This document shows positions 10,340 to 20,649 of a DNA stretch of 64,000 nt, piece after piece. The notes under the pieces were generated by a model, which worked only from the letters and a program-made list of their open reading frames with translations, was not told the origin of the DNA and searched no databases. A program made the translations under genes and the position numbers. The stretch comes from Zonotrichia leucophrys gambelii (taxonomy: Eukaryota; Chordata; Aves; Passeriformes; Passerellidae). Within the stretch, counting starts at the first letter, position 1, and the number at the start of each line of letters is the position of its first letter. The stretch spans positions 17,734,038 through 17,798,037 of the forward strand of contig NC_088173.1 of NCBI RefSeq assembly GCF_028769735.1, given 5' to 3'.

Positions 10340-12100
10340 GAGACTGGTGTTCTGATCGATATCTCCTATGTATTTTATTACTTTTTCTCTGTCTCATGTT
10401 TTCCGTTTCCTTCATCATTGGAGATGCTATCAGAGCGGCCGTAGTGTCTTGTCACAGAGCCTGTCACAATGGCAGTCTAACCTGCAGTGTGTCGCAAAGC
10501 TCGTACACAAGCAGGGAAAGTGTAAAGAAACACACGCCCGTTTGCAAGCCAGTATAACTTTCCGGTCTCGACAAGGTCCAGTTCTTCTTCCCATCAGGAA
10601 TATATAGCAGCAAAACAAAGCTGGAGAACGGCTGCAGGGACGGGGTGGGTTTCCAGGCTGCGCCCTGCAGACATATCATCCCAAACGGCGGGGACACTCT
10701 GCCTGGCCGCTCCAGGGCTCTGCCTGCACGGTCTGCCCACGGCCTTCCTTACATTTAAAAATCCACACTGCAGACACGTCTTTTCCTCGGGATAACACAA
10801 TATATACACGTGTGCTAGTGCATATATAGATACAGATATCCATCAGCTGGCTACAAGCATGTGTGTGTACGTATAAGATATATGTGTATATACATCAATT
10901 CTACATCTGGACTAGTTTTTCACTTTCGTACTCAGTTTACACCCAGACGCTCACGCATATGTGTATACGCTTATAAAAACCTACGCCTGCATGTGTGTGC
11001 TCCGTGCGCGCCTCCCCTCTGGGTCCGGCTCTGCGCTCCCCGTCCTGCCGAACCAGCACTGTCCCTCGCCTTTAGCATTCCCCCGAGGAAGCAGCCCCGC
11101 ATAGGGCAGCAGGCTGCTTCCTGGCTGCCGGCCTCACCCGCGGGGACCGTCCCTGCCTGCAGGGCATTCCCGGCCGGGAGCCGGCAGACCCACCCGCAAA
11201 GCCTCCGGTCCCAACAAGCGGTCCCGTACCAAGCCGCCCTCTCACGCCGGGACCGCCCGAGCTCAGCCCGCCTCCTCTCCCCGGGCATCGAGCTGATTTT
11301 CGCCTTCTTCCCAGCACCCAGCGCTTCCCCCGAGGTACCCCCGCAGCCTCTGCCGAGGGACCGAAGAGCGCCTTAAGCTGCTGCAGAAATTGGACCACAG
11401 TTCTTGCTGCCTTCTTTCGCAGACTCCTCCATCTCTATCTTTCTCCTTCTTTAATTTATGACCTCTCAGCTCTTGTTGACACAGTTTTCCACACTGCCTA
11501 TATTGCAGAACTGCATTACAATATACGCCGAATCAGCCCAGGCGTCAGCCAGCGCAAATAAGAGTGGGTATTTGGTATTTCGCAGCTATTTAGTAATGCT
11601 CGGCTCCATCTGAGGATGACAACAAATGCACCTCGCCTCCGACTTATCCGTGAGTTACAGCTTGAGATCCATTTTTCTTTTGTAATATCTTCAAGCTTAC
11701 TAAAGCAAAGCACCTAAATAGCTACAGGAGATTTCCTCCTTGGCCTGGACTCTATGCAAACATTTAACTACTCCCTTTCGATAACTAAACCTCCTTTCCG
11801 CAGATGCTGGTCTTTTTTATTGCAGAAGCAGGAATGCTGAGAAATATTTATATATTTGTTAGTAAAAAGCTAGAAAATTAGCTCGAAACATGCTGTAAAA
11901 AATATTCGGTTACTTACCGATCATACCAGCTCAAGAAGCATGAGACCGATGTCAGGAGATTTTTGAGCCACTCGCGTGAAGGCTGGTGGAGGTGCACAGG
12001 CAGTAAGCTGGAAAAGAATCAGTTACAGTCGGGCTTATTGTTAATGTCTCAAAACAATTCTCTCAGAGCCACCCCCGTCCAAGCCCCGAGCGCTCCCTGC
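10340..12100. other. Intergenic flank between candidate enhancer and promoter
   Basis: Mixed DNA with a GC-rich stretch at about 10990-11350 and AT-rich, motif-dense islands at 11510-11720 and 11800-11990, for example TTATCCGTGAG near 11643 and GAAATATTTATATATTTG near 11840. It would be overlapped by HAND2-AS1 if that gene is conserved. No exon is recognised. Confidence 0.4.
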
Positions 12101-12104
12101 CCCG

Positions 12105-12140
12105 GCCAGCCGGGTCGCCAGCCGGGTCGCCAGCCGGGTG
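12105..12140. repeat. Three tandem 12-bp units
   Basis: GCCAGCCGGGTC occurs twice and then once more as GCCAGCCGGGTG. Very short array about 600 bases upstream of the HAND2 start. Confidence 0.9.
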
Positions 12141-12559
12141 ACAGGCGAGGCAGAGCCGCTCCGCCGCCCTCCTCACGGAAACAGTGATCCCGTGGTGTGC
12201 ATTAACCAGCGATACGGGCAGGAGCCGGAGCGCTGCTGGGCATGCCTGCAGCAGCCGGGCACCGATCAAGTGCCCTCCGAGCTGGTTTAATTTGTTCCTC
12301 TACCGGACCGGCACAAAACCCTTTGCCAAAGCAACCTCAGAGCCCATTCACATAGACTTTTGCCAATAAACTTCTGGGATCCATACTGTACCTGGTTTGA
12401 GATTATCCGATATTTAAGTTTTAACGAGTTTGTAGGGGGGTTTTGTTGTTAGGGTTTTTTTAATTTTTTTTTTAATGCAGATTTTACTGTAAGGCATCTG
12501 CTAAACACTTGCATTAACCTCTGCCTCCATGATAATTTTTCCCCCCTTGTTTTAATTAC

Positions 12560-12640
12560 ATTAGGGATGCGGAGGGGCAGCCAATCCTAAAAGAGGAGCT
12601 CGGCAATTAGCAGAGCGAACATCAAAAAGTTTTATTGCGG
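12560..12640 (-). promoter_or_regulatory. Possible divergent start of the antisense lncRNA HAND2-AS1
   Basis: In mammals HAND2-AS1 (Upperhand in mouse) starts a few hundred bases or less upstream of HAND2 from a shared promoter and runs away from it. Here the matching stretch has CCAAT boxes in both orientations and, on the - strand, a GCAATAAAAC stretch (12638-12629) that could act as a weak TATA. I cannot recognise lncRNA exons by sequence, so only the position is proposed. Confidence 0.3.
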
Positions 12641-12728
12641 AGGGCGGCGGGCTCCGCCCCCGCCCCGGCCATTGGCGGCCGCCGCTTCTGACGACATATA
12701 TTAACCCGAGCGGCCCTAAACATGTAGC
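12581..12728 (+). promoter_or_regulatory. HAND2: HAND2 core promoter
   Basis: A CCAAT box on the + strand (12581-12586) and an inverted CCAAT (ATTGG, 12671-12675) flank a GC-box cluster at about 12640-12668. A TATA-like CATATATTAA follows at 12695-12704. The inverted CCAAT lies about 55 bases before the expected start, a normal spacing. A TTTTATTGC motif (12630-12638) resembles a HOX/CDX site. These elements are seen directly; their use is inferred. Confidence 0.7.
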
Positions 12729-13439
12729 TGTACATGGAGATCTGGCCGGGGAGCCCTGCCAGTGCCCCGCGCCGCGCCGAGCCCCGCCGCCGCCCGCCGC
12801 CCGCCGCCGCCGCGCCCGGCCGAGCGGAGCGGAGCGGATGCCCCAGAGGAGCGCCGGGGCGCTGAGCAGCGCGGCGCGGCGGGCAGAGATGCGAGCGCCC
12901 GCCCAGCACTGACGGCCCCGCCGCCGCGCAGGGCAGAGCCAGCGCCGCCCGCCCCGAGCCGGGGGCGCATGGAGGGGGGCCGCGTGTAAGTACCACCCGG
13001 CCGGGCCGCGGCGGACTTGGCGAGAGCGGAGGGAAGCAAGAGGCGAGGAAGATCCCAGGCTGGGAAGCCAAGCCATTTTTGTTTTGGTCGACATCTCTCC
13101 GTAGTTTTCTTCTTTTTTTTTTTTTCCTTTTTTTTTTTTTTTTTTTTTTTTTTTCTGTGCTCGCTTCCTCGAAGACCCGGCCCCGGGCGAGGAGGAGGAG
13201 GAGGTGGAGGCACAACGCATGAGCGGCGGCGGCGGCGCCCGGGGAGGGGGGATCGCTCGGGCACCCGCGGGGACTCTGCAGCAGCGCCCTATGGAGAGGC
13301 AGCGGGCAGCGGGGCAGTGCTGAGGGGTGAGCGGCGGGCAGCATCTCCCGCCGCTGCGACGGGGTGGGGGGCGGGCGGGGACGGGAAGCCTTTGTTTTGG
13401 GGCCCGGGGGGGCGGGGTGGGGTGCTCTAGGAAGCGGGG
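12728..13439 (+). other. HAND2: HAND2 5' UTR (approximate start)
   Basis: About 710 bases of very GC-rich leader precede the HAND2 ATG. It contains four upstream ORFs: 12734-12865 (43 codons), 12838-12912 (24 codons), 12969-12989 (6 codons) and 13219-13323 (34 codons). All end before the main ATG. A 42-base poly-T tract broken by CC lies at 13113-13154. A GTAAGT at 12986-12991 and a CT-rich acceptor-like AG at 13173-13174 could define an alternative leader intron removing the poly-T. That splice is a guess. The most 5' uORF is included only if transcription starts at or before about 12730. Confidence 0.7.
13113..13154. repeat. Poly-T tract in the HAND2 leader
   Basis: Thirteen T, CC, then 27 T, inside the inferred 5' UTR, so it would be a 42-base pyrimidine run in the mRNA. 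Length is likely to vary between assemblies. Confidence 0.9.
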
Positions 13440-13991
13440 ATGAGTCTAGTGGGCGGCTTCCCCCACCACCCGGTGGTGCACCATGAGGGCTACCCTTTCG
13501 CTGCCGCCGCCGCCGCCGCCGCCGCCGCCACCCGCTGCGGCCACGAGGAGAACCCCTACTTCCACGGCTGGCTCATCAGCAGCCACCCGGAGATGTCCCC
13601 CCCCGACTACAGCATGGCTCTGTCCTACAGCCCCGAGTACGCCAACGGGGCGCCGGGCATGGACCACTCCCATTACGGGGGGGTGCCGCCCGGGAACGGC
13701 CCGCCCGGGCTCGGGGGGCCCCGGCCGGTGAAACGCAGGGGCACGGCGAACCGCAAGGAGCGGCGCAGGACTCAGAGCATCAACAGCGCCTTCGCGGAGC
13801 TGAGGGAGTGCATTCCCAACGTGCCCGCAGACACCAAGCTCTCCAAGATCAAAACCCTCCGTCTGGCCACCAGCTACATCGCCTACCTCATGGACCTGCT
13901 GGCGAAGGACGACCAGAACGGGGAGGCGGAGGCTTTCAAGGCTGAGATCAAGAAGACAGACGTGAAGGAAGAGAAGAGGAAGAAAGAGCTG
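13440..13991 (+). CDS. HAND2: HAND2 bHLH transcription factor, coding exon 1 (residues 1-184)
   Basis: Exon 1 encodes most of Heart- and neural crest derivatives-expressed protein 2, a nuclear twist-family bHLH factor that binds E-boxes as a heterodimer with class A (E) proteins. It is needed for right-ventricle, branchial-arch, limb-bud and sympathetic-neuron development. The translation starts [10 protein letters not shown] and has a 10-residue alanine run at 21-30, encoded by one GCT and nine GCC codons. A His/Pro/Tyr/Gly-rich N-terminal region leads to the bHLH at about 98-152. The basic stretch contains the E-R-R-R core (E107-R110) that reads E-boxes. Thr111 and Ser113 correspond to the residues of mammalian HAND2 reported as PKA/PP2A-regulated (112 and 114 there). 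Helix 1, the NVPADTKLS loop and helix 2 follow intact. The start is the first ATG of this frame, with G at -3. The exon ends after codon 184 at a GTCAGT donor, a less common form of GTRAGT. Joined to exon 2 the protein is 216 residues, against 217 in human. Confidence 0.98.
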
Positions 13992-14949
13992 GTCAGTGCC
14001 TCGGAGCGGTTCGGGGCGGGACGGGGCGGGGGAGCCGCGCAGGGGAGGCTTCTCGGTCGCCCTTCGGCGCCCCGTGCGAGCGCACCCTGCTCCTCGCAGG
14101 GCAGAGCCGCCGGGGAATGTCCATGGGGGACACCTCGGTCCCACCGGCCCCTGGCCGTAGCTGCGGGCCTAAAGCGGGACCGTGCACAGCCGGGAGCGGC
14201 CGTCGGCGTCAGGATCCGACCCGGAGGCTGAGAGCAGCAGCGGGGAAAAGGCGGCCGCAGTAGGGCACCGCGGGGAGACTATTCTCGGGCTGCTGCTTGT
14301 CCCGTATCCCAAACTCTGATCTCGCAGGAGGCAAGCCTCTGCTCTCTTAAATGGAAATGTGGAGGCATGATTACCTGTTAAGCCCAGCCCGGCTTTTAGC
14401 CTTCGGCAAGTCCGAGGTTCGCAGCGAGAGGCTTTCCTGCCTCTGCACTCCGCGCTTCAGCCTTTTCGATTTTTAACGGGAGGGTTGGTTTAGGCCCGGC
14501 AGCGCAAGCCCAATTCCGTGCAGGCCCCGTGTCGTGCTCGCGGGTGACTGATTCCCGCATATGTTACCGGCTTTGCCCCGGTACGTGCCCAGCTTCTCCC
14601 CGCACTCAGGGAGAGCCTGGTTTAGGGGAGGCCTTATCGCAATCCCCGTGGATGTCTGGCTCTTCTCAGCCTCCAGCCCCGCGCTCCGGCCGCGGCAGAG
14701 CAGCGGGGTGGCGCGGAGCGTGAACTGGCCCGCCTCGGGCCCGGCGGCGGCTTCTCCCGCGGCGGGGTGCCGTGGATGGAGATCCCCATGATGCCTCTCG
14801 AAGCCCGCAGATGGGCTAGGGTCTCCTCGTAGGTTTCGATGTAGAAGCAGAGCAGATGCGACCTAGAAAGGGGAGGAATATATCTAACCTTTTTTTCTCT
14901 CCTCTCCCCCTTCTGTTTCTCTCTCTCCCCTCGCATCCTGTCTCCCCAG
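13992..14949 (+). other. HAND2: HAND2 intron 1
   Basis: A 958-bp GT-AG intron separates the two coding exons. It starts GTCAGTGCC and ends with a long CT tract (about 14888-14947) and CAG. Its 5' half is GC- and CpG-rich and continues the CpG island of exon 1. No coding signal or RNA gene is seen inside it. Confidence 0.93.
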
Positions 14950-15048
14950 AACGAAATCTTGAAAAGCACAGTTAGCAGCAACGATAAGAAAACCAAAGGG
15001 AGGACTGGCTGGCCGCAGCATGTCTGGGCTTTGGAGCTCAAGCAGTGA
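14950..15048 (+). CDS. HAND2: HAND2 coding exon 2 (residues 185-216 and stop)
   Basis: The second exon begins after a pyrimidine-rich acceptor (tract at about 14888-14947, ending in CCCCAG) and reads NEILKSTVSS, then a Lys-rich stretch, then the terminal WALELKQ before TGA at 15046-15048. This is the conserved HAND2 C-terminus, so no other product needs considering. Phase is 0: exon 1 has exactly 552 coding bases and this exon 99 including the stop. Without this exon, exon 1 would read on through the intron to a stop near 14231 with low-complexity, unrelated residues. Confidence 0.97.
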   Translation, partial: NEILKSTVSSNDKKTKGRTGWPQHVWALELKQ

Positions 15049-15196
15049 GCACGGCAGGACTGGAGGAGCCGTCCTCTTAGTCTCGGTAGTGAGCGCTCCT
15101 CTGAGGACTCTTTGTATTTGGAATAATCCAGTTTATTTATGTGCAATTTCTCCCCCAACCCCCCAAAATGTGGATATTTGAAGGAGAGGGAAAAAG

Positions 15197-15203
15197 CATT
15201 CCA
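15197..15203 (+). promoter_or_regulatory. Candidate miR-1/miR-206 target site in the HAND2 3' UTR
   Basis: CATTCCA pairs with bases 2-7 of miR-1/miR-206 and has an A opposite base 1 (a 7mer-A1 site). Repression of Hand2 by miR-1 in the heart is established in mouse. Whether this heptamer is the conserved site is inferred from its place in the 3' UTR. Confidence 0.5.
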
Positions 15204-15585
15204 TATATGAAGAGGAAACTCCAGCTTGGTAAGGGGTAAAGTCTCTAAATGTTTCGTGAATGTTAATTGCTCTGTATAAAACACGTGGGGAAAACAGAAC
15301 CGTAGAAAAGGAAAAAAAAATCCCTCCCTGGCATTAGTGTGTATGTGAAGTGTATCTTTAATACTTGGCCTTTTGGATATAAATATTCATGGGATTATAA
15401 AGCTATATTTCAACAGAAGCAGTTGCACCAATGTTTCGATTGACTCGGTATTTAGTGTTGTAATTTTGTTGTGGTCGTTCAGTATTTGAAGATGTTTTCA
15501 ACAGTTATTGGTTATGTGCACTTCCGTCCGTAAGGGAAAAAGTGGAATCTAATTAATATTGAAGGTGTAAACGTTGTAAGTACTC

Positions 15586-15591
15586 AATAAA
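15586..15591 (+). terminator. HAND2: HAND2 polyadenylation signal AATAAA
   Basis: A canonical AATAAA lies 538 bases after the HAND2 stop and is followed within 10 bases by GTGTGTGTTTTTT, a good GU/U-rich downstream element. Cleavage is expected around 15600-15615. The A-rich run at 15614-15653 is genomic and beyond the expected cleavage site. Confidence 0.8.
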
Positions 15592-15619
15592 CCACTGTGT
15601 GTGTTTTTTACAAAACAAA

Positions 15620-18600
15620 AGAAAAAAAAAGAAAAAGGAAAAAAAAAAGAAAATCCAAATCTTTTTATGTTTTATACCTCAAAATGTTTTGAATAGCAGC
15701 GTTGTTTATGGCCTTTTTTTTCATAATATTTAAAATATTCGGAAGTAAACTAAATTATAAAGATGGCTCCTAATTTTATTTTTAAGCAAGTGACTGAATG
15801 AAAGGAGGGCTAGAGGGAGGGATCTCTCAGCCCCCCGTGAGTGTTGAACAGAACCCGGCAGTTCATCCGAATAGGAATTCCTTGCGGTGGTGTTCTCCAT
15901 GCAGGGGACCCACTGCGAGCGGGAAGCGGACACGGGCGCAAACGGCGGCGGCTCGGGAGCGGCGGAGCCGCGTGGTTTCCGTGCGCGGAGCGCGGGCGGC
16001 AGAGGTGCCCGGACAGGGGCCGGGACAGGCCAGGGAGGCTGGTGGGCTGCGAGCGGAGTGCTTGTGTAGCAGGGAATTTTACGTCAAGGAGGAAAGAGCG
16101 AACAAGGCAAGGAATTTGCGGGGATCTGGGGGGGAGGTGGGGAGGGTGCGCTGCAGGGAATAGGTAAGATTTATAATGAGCTACGATGAACTTAATATTA
16201 ACTTTGTGGTTCCTAAAACTCTCCTGGGTTGCACGTTTCCAGTACGCCACAGGGAGTATAATTATTTCTAACCTTTTTTATTCAGCTGCAAACTGCAGCA
16301 GCATGCTCTGTCTCTTTTTAGTACGTTCATTGCTTCGCCAACGGGATCTTTCGTCCCTTAAATATTTCTCCCTGTCTATCCACTCCTTTACAAGGATCCC
16401 GGTGCCAGTCTGATGACTTTTCTGCTCCCCAGTACCAGGGCGAGCTGCAGAGTTCAATGCTGGGAAATGCATGGCATCCTTCTGTATCGTCGGCACGCAA
16501 GGAGAAAATGAATGGTTTTCACTAAAGGACGCTGATCTAGGTGTTTTTTGTCCATTCCTGATTAAGGGCAATGTTTTCCACCTTTTCCATAATAAAATTA
16601 GGGCTCGTATTTTAACGTTTTACGTAAATCACCTCTGCTTAAACCAAGCTGGGTCTCTCTCCAGGTCCAGGGCTGCATACCTGCCGGCCTTCCCGTGCCA
16701 CCGCGCCTAAGGAAGTGGTTCCCAACCAGAGCCAGCAGTAAGCGTAGGTAGATGTGCAATTGCCCATAAAAAGATAAGGGAGCCCCTGCGCCGCTTCGCC
16801 GCCCCTGCTGACAGTGGGGAGGTTGCGGGGTTACAACAACCAGACAAAAGTGATGTGCCCTCCCTGCCGTCGGGTCAGGCAGCCCGGCTCTGCTATCCGG
16901 CGTGGGTCTGTGTTTACAGACACTTGCCTCTGTTTATAACACTTGGAGAGAAGAATCTGCCCCCTTGTTTGCTTTTCCTTGCCTATTAGTTGCCCAGCCG
17001 ATAATCTGGAGCTTCTTGCAACTCTGCGTTCCCTGCTCAAACAATTTTTTTTTGTTTGGTTTTATTTTGTGGTTTGTTTTTTTTTTTTTTTGTAGCGGCA
17101 CAGGAAAAAATAAAAGGGGTGAGGGGTGGCTGCGAATGCTGCGGTGGGGCACCCCATGGGCAGCCTCTCTGCAAATGCTGGGTCTTCCCTCGACAGAGTC
17201 AGCGGGCTGCAACTCCCCCGGGGCTTGCGGGGTAGTGCCGGCGGGCGGCTCCTATATCCAGTCTCCCAATTCGCCTCTCCAATTCGGAGATTGAAATGAA
17301 TAATTTCATGGTTTTGTAACGTCAGTTTAACAGAACCGGGAGCCCCTCTGAATCCGCTAAGGAGGATCTCTTTTAATTGCTCACTAACGAGGATGTTGCT
17401 ATTTTCCCAGGAGCAGCCATTCCCGCAGCTAAATCACAGGAGTCCTAGACAGACCGGAGCCGACAAAAATGTAGGTTTTGACGTTAAAAGCTAAATGGGG
17501 AAGCAGAAGGTAAATTGATGGTAGATGGGGATGTCAGTGCCCTGGCCTCAGCTCTGCGCCGGCGGAGCCGGGGCCTGATAACAGCGGAGAGCTGCGCTCC
17601 GCATCCTGCCCGCACCCGGGGGCACCGGCATCCCGCCCGTCTCTCCGGTGATTCCTCGGGGCCAAAACATTTCTAGGAGCTTTTACCGAGGTTAAAGGCA
17701 CGTAAGAGGAGGGATAGCAGCCTTTCCCACCCTGCAACTTTTCTCTGTGGGTGCAGGGAGGAAGAGAGAAGGGAGGGCAGGGTGGAGAGCACCCGTGTCG
17801 CTGAAGCCTTGTCCCCTCAGATTGACACACGGACCCGTGTTTTAGGCTTGTAGCCACTTTTCACGGCTAAGTGAGCGAGGCCCTCTGCTATCTTTCAAGA
17901 GAGCACAGCATTTTAATTTTTTTCTCCCCTTGGAAAGGAAGAGAGACGAAACTCCCCCGGGTGCCGTCCCGCTCCCTTCCCTTCCCTCCCGGGAGCGGCC
18001 CCTCGCTTCCCGGGGTGCGGGCCCGGCTGCGGCCTCGGAGCAGCGCCGTCACCCCTCGCAGGGGGCAGGGACCTCCCCAGCCGGTCCGTGTCCCCTGGGG
18101 CCCCAAGGCAGACAGCAGCCTGGATTTTAGAGCTCGCCGCGATTTTGGGAAGCGGGGACGCAGCGAGGGGCCGGCTCTGCGCTCCGCTGCTGGCAGCGAG
18201 CCCATCGGGTGCTGGCAGCACCGAGTTTTAGGGGACTCTGCAACATGCGAGACCTCGTTGCTATCGGATGTGTATGCCATACCTGCACCCCGGCAAGCAA
18301 AAGAGAAAAAAATGTGGTGAGGCTTTTTTTTCCTTCGTTTTGCTTAGTTTTGTGGTCTGGGGAATTTTTTTCCACACATACTCCCCTCTCCCCCGTGATT
18401 CCCAGGAGCTCTTCTTTGCCACAAAAGATTATTGCAATAATTATTTCTCGTTTGATATCGTTGTCAAAGAGGTGCAACGGGGCCTCTCGGCCGAGTCAGA
18501 CACCCCCAGAGCGAGCGCTGGGCCATGCCGGGATATAAACAGGACTGAGGGATGCCATGGAGACAGCATGAACTTGAAAGGTGGGCACGGAGGTGGGGAG

Positions 18601-18870
18601 AAAAGGTTAATAGTGAAACCTCTAAGCAAAATATCCTCCTTTTGCGCTTGGAAAGCTAACCTTAATCCTCCTTTTTCACACGTACTCTCCCAGCGACTCA
18701 CAAATACCCCCAGAAGAAATCTCCAAGTAGCGATGGGAAGGAAACGCATTTTGCACTCCTACAGACATAATCCCCTCTGCTCTAACAAGGGCTTATCAAT
18801 GTTTTATATATTTTTAATTTGGGATTTTTCTTTTTCCCGCGGCCCATGAAATATATGCCTTTGCAAACCA
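15620..18870. other. Intergenic, immediately downstream of HAND2
   Basis: A-rich at 15614-15660, GC-rich at 15900-16160 and 17520-18250, with AT-richer islands at 16170-16640 and 17260-17520. No coding exon was recognised. Splice-like signals occur, but none forms a convincing transcript. Mouse has a lncRNA (Handsdown) starting downstream of Hand2, so a non-coding transcript may be present somewhere here. Confidence 0.4.
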
Positions 18871-18879
18871 GCTCCCATC

Positions 18880-18975
18880 TTTTCTATTTCTAATTGGCCA
18901 ATTACTGTTCAGCTGTTTCAACTTGTCACATACAATGGCGAGTAAAGCAGAGTTGTTATCTGAATTATATATTCA
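18880..18975. promoter_or_regulatory. Candidate enhancer with a perfect homeodomain/CCAAT palindrome
   Basis: TAATTGGCCAATTA at 18891-18904 is a perfect 14-bp palindrome: two TAATTG homeodomain half-sites around TTGGCCAA, which resembles an NF1 or double CCAAT site. GTTATCTG (GATA in reverse) follows at about 18954-18961. AT-rich island in CpG-rich surroundings. Confidence 0.35.
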
Positions 18976-19119
18976 CATAAATTTTAGCAAAGCCGAGTGA
19001 TGCGCGGGGCCGGCGGATTTCTGAGGTTCCCTGTGCCTGCCTCCTTCCAAACCAGCGTGGTGTGTGTCTCCCTCTTCCTCAGTTTTCCCTCCCCCAACCC
19101 CGTTTTCCTCTAGAAATAC

Positions 19120-19260
19120 CATTGCTTTGATGATGCGATTTTAGAGCATTGATTACAAATTTATTCTCAGACACTATATAAGTCTTTATATCTGCTATTA
19201 GAGACATCTGGGAATGATTAGAGCCGTCCCTCCCCCGGCTCTGCTCCCTCTATCTTGCAG
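19120..19260. promoter_or_regulatory. Candidate enhancer, AT-rich island
   Basis: CTTTGATG (TCF/LEF-like), TGATTACAAATTTATT, CACTATATAAGTC and AGACATCTGG (SMAD-like plus E-box) lie within 100 bases. GGGAATGATTAGAG follows. Motif clustering only; function not shown. Confidence 0.28.
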
Positions 19261-19844
19261 CGAGGAGCGAGAGACATGTTGACGTCAGATCAGACGGCTC
19301 GGAGCCATCCTGCTCTCCGCTTGGGTGTAATCACGGCCGCGCTTTCCAAGCCCGGCCTGGCCGCGGCACCAGCTGGGATGCGGGATGCGGGTGCGGGTGC
19401 GGTGGGACGCGGCACCCCGGCCCCGAGGCTCCTCGGCGCATCCCGGTTCTGAGCCCCGAAGGCTCCGACTCCTCTGAGTGTGCTGCCGAGGTTGTTTGTT
19501 TATTTGTGTGTTTGGGAGCACGAGAAAGCAAAAGCGGTTCATTCCTGCTCCCCATGCACCCCGCTCCCCCAGGCCCCGGCCCAGCGCTCGCTTTATCTCA
19601 GCCCAATTTCTCCCAGCGCATTCGCTCACTGCGCTGTCTTCCAAAATAAATACCGAGCCCTGCACATTTCCACCTTGTGTCTTGGCAGGGAGAAATTAGC
19701 CAAACCAAGTGCAGCGCTTACGTGCGGGCAGCCGCAGGCGCGCCGACACCCCGTTATCCCAAGCGGTGCTCAGGTTTAGGGAGAGCCGGAGGCTGCTGTG
19801 AAACGAGACGGTTCCTACGCAAGGGCAGTGCTGCTGGCAGGGAG

Positions 19845-20000
19845 ATGGCTTTGCACCTGCTATTAAATTCTAATGAATCGCCTCTAATTGGGAGCGGGGG
19901 CTGGCTGACGGTCACGCTGAACAGCCAGCCTTGGCTCAGCGGGACATAAAACCACGTTCGATGAGCTTATTTTGACAAACATTTTATTTTACGATTTTTT
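19845..20000. promoter_or_regulatory. Candidate enhancer with several ATTA/TAAT cores
   Basis: TATTAAATTCTAATGAATCG and CTCTAATTGGGAG give three homeodomain cores within about 40 bases. GGACATAAAACCACG and GATGAGCTTATTTTGAC follow. The stretch contrasts with GC-rich DNA on its left. Confidence 0.28.
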
Positions 20001-20649
20001 TTTTAATGTTTCGTATCACTCTATTTTTTACCCCGGAGAAGATTAAAAAAAATAATAACTGAATAAATACAACTTAAGCTTCCATTGGCTGTCGGCAGTC
20101 TTGGACGGCTGACACTTGTCCAGCTGTACATCACAATCAGTGCTACTAGCAGGAAGGACGGGCGAGGGGGTGGATGAGAAAGCAGTTGATCTCGTCTCCA
20201 GAGGAAAAAGATAATGCTAGACAATTTATCTGAAGGATTAAATTCTCGCGGTAAAACACGCTTGCCAGGAGGAGGGAGAAAAGAAAAACAAAGCCCCATG
20301 TGACCCTAAAAATAAATTTTAAAATACTTCCATTTCTTTGTTCCAGCAGAATAAAATAAAATAAACCCCCTAAGATACCGCAACGCTCCTCTGTGTCTAT
20401 CTGTAATCTCGAAAGGAAAAGGAACATTTCCTTTCTGAATCAGTGCAAACGGTATGCTGTGGGCTCGGCTTCCCACCACAGCCACCGGCCCAGGGAGTCG
20501 GGCGGGAGTAAGTGAATTTTTAAAATGCTGTTGAAGTAAAGGGAAAAAAACAAAACAAATAAAAAATTATAACAAAATAAACCCCAAAATCAAAACAAAA
20601 ACCCAAACAAACAAAAATAAAACCACAGCAAAATCCTATTTCTCCCTCT

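Larger units (their letters stand above)
12728..15612 (+). other. HAND2: HAND2 transcription unit (two exons, inferred ends)
   Basis: The whole gene is inferred from three things seen in the sequence. A TATA-like box lies at 12695-12704, the two coding exons are joined by one GT-AG intron, and an AATAAA signal at 15586-15591 is followed at once by a GT-rich stretch. The transcription start is placed about 25-35 bases after the TATA-like box and could lie anywhere from 12720 to 12740. The 3' end is expected 15-30 bases after the AATAAA. The compact layout, with one short intron and coding sequence split just after the bHLH-containing exon, agrees with what is known of vertebrate HAND2. End coordinates are approximate. 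Confidence 0.85.
15049..15612 (+). other. HAND2: HAND2 3' UTR (approximate end)
   Basis: About 560 bases follow the stop codon up to just past the poly(A) signal. The last 300 bases are AT-rich, with ATTTA-like and TATAAATATTCATG stretches typical of a regulated, short-lived mRNA. A CATTCCA heptamer at 15197-15203 matches the miR-1/miR-206 seed. Confidence 0.75.

Noticed and set aside
12561..13344. Three overlapping open frames of 182-240 codons on the - strand opposite the HAND2 promoter and leader
   Set aside because: GC-rich DNA with few stops, crossing the poly-T tract as Lys runs; no known protein resemblance.
13446..14144. A 232-codon open frame antisense to HAND2 exon 1
   Set aside because: Shadow of the HAND2 coding frame; no independent evidence.
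13992..14231. Read-through of HAND2 exon 1 into the intron as an alternative C-terminus
   Set aside because: The residues are low-complexity and GC-driven, while the spliced exon 2 gives the conserved HAND2 C-terminus in the right phase.
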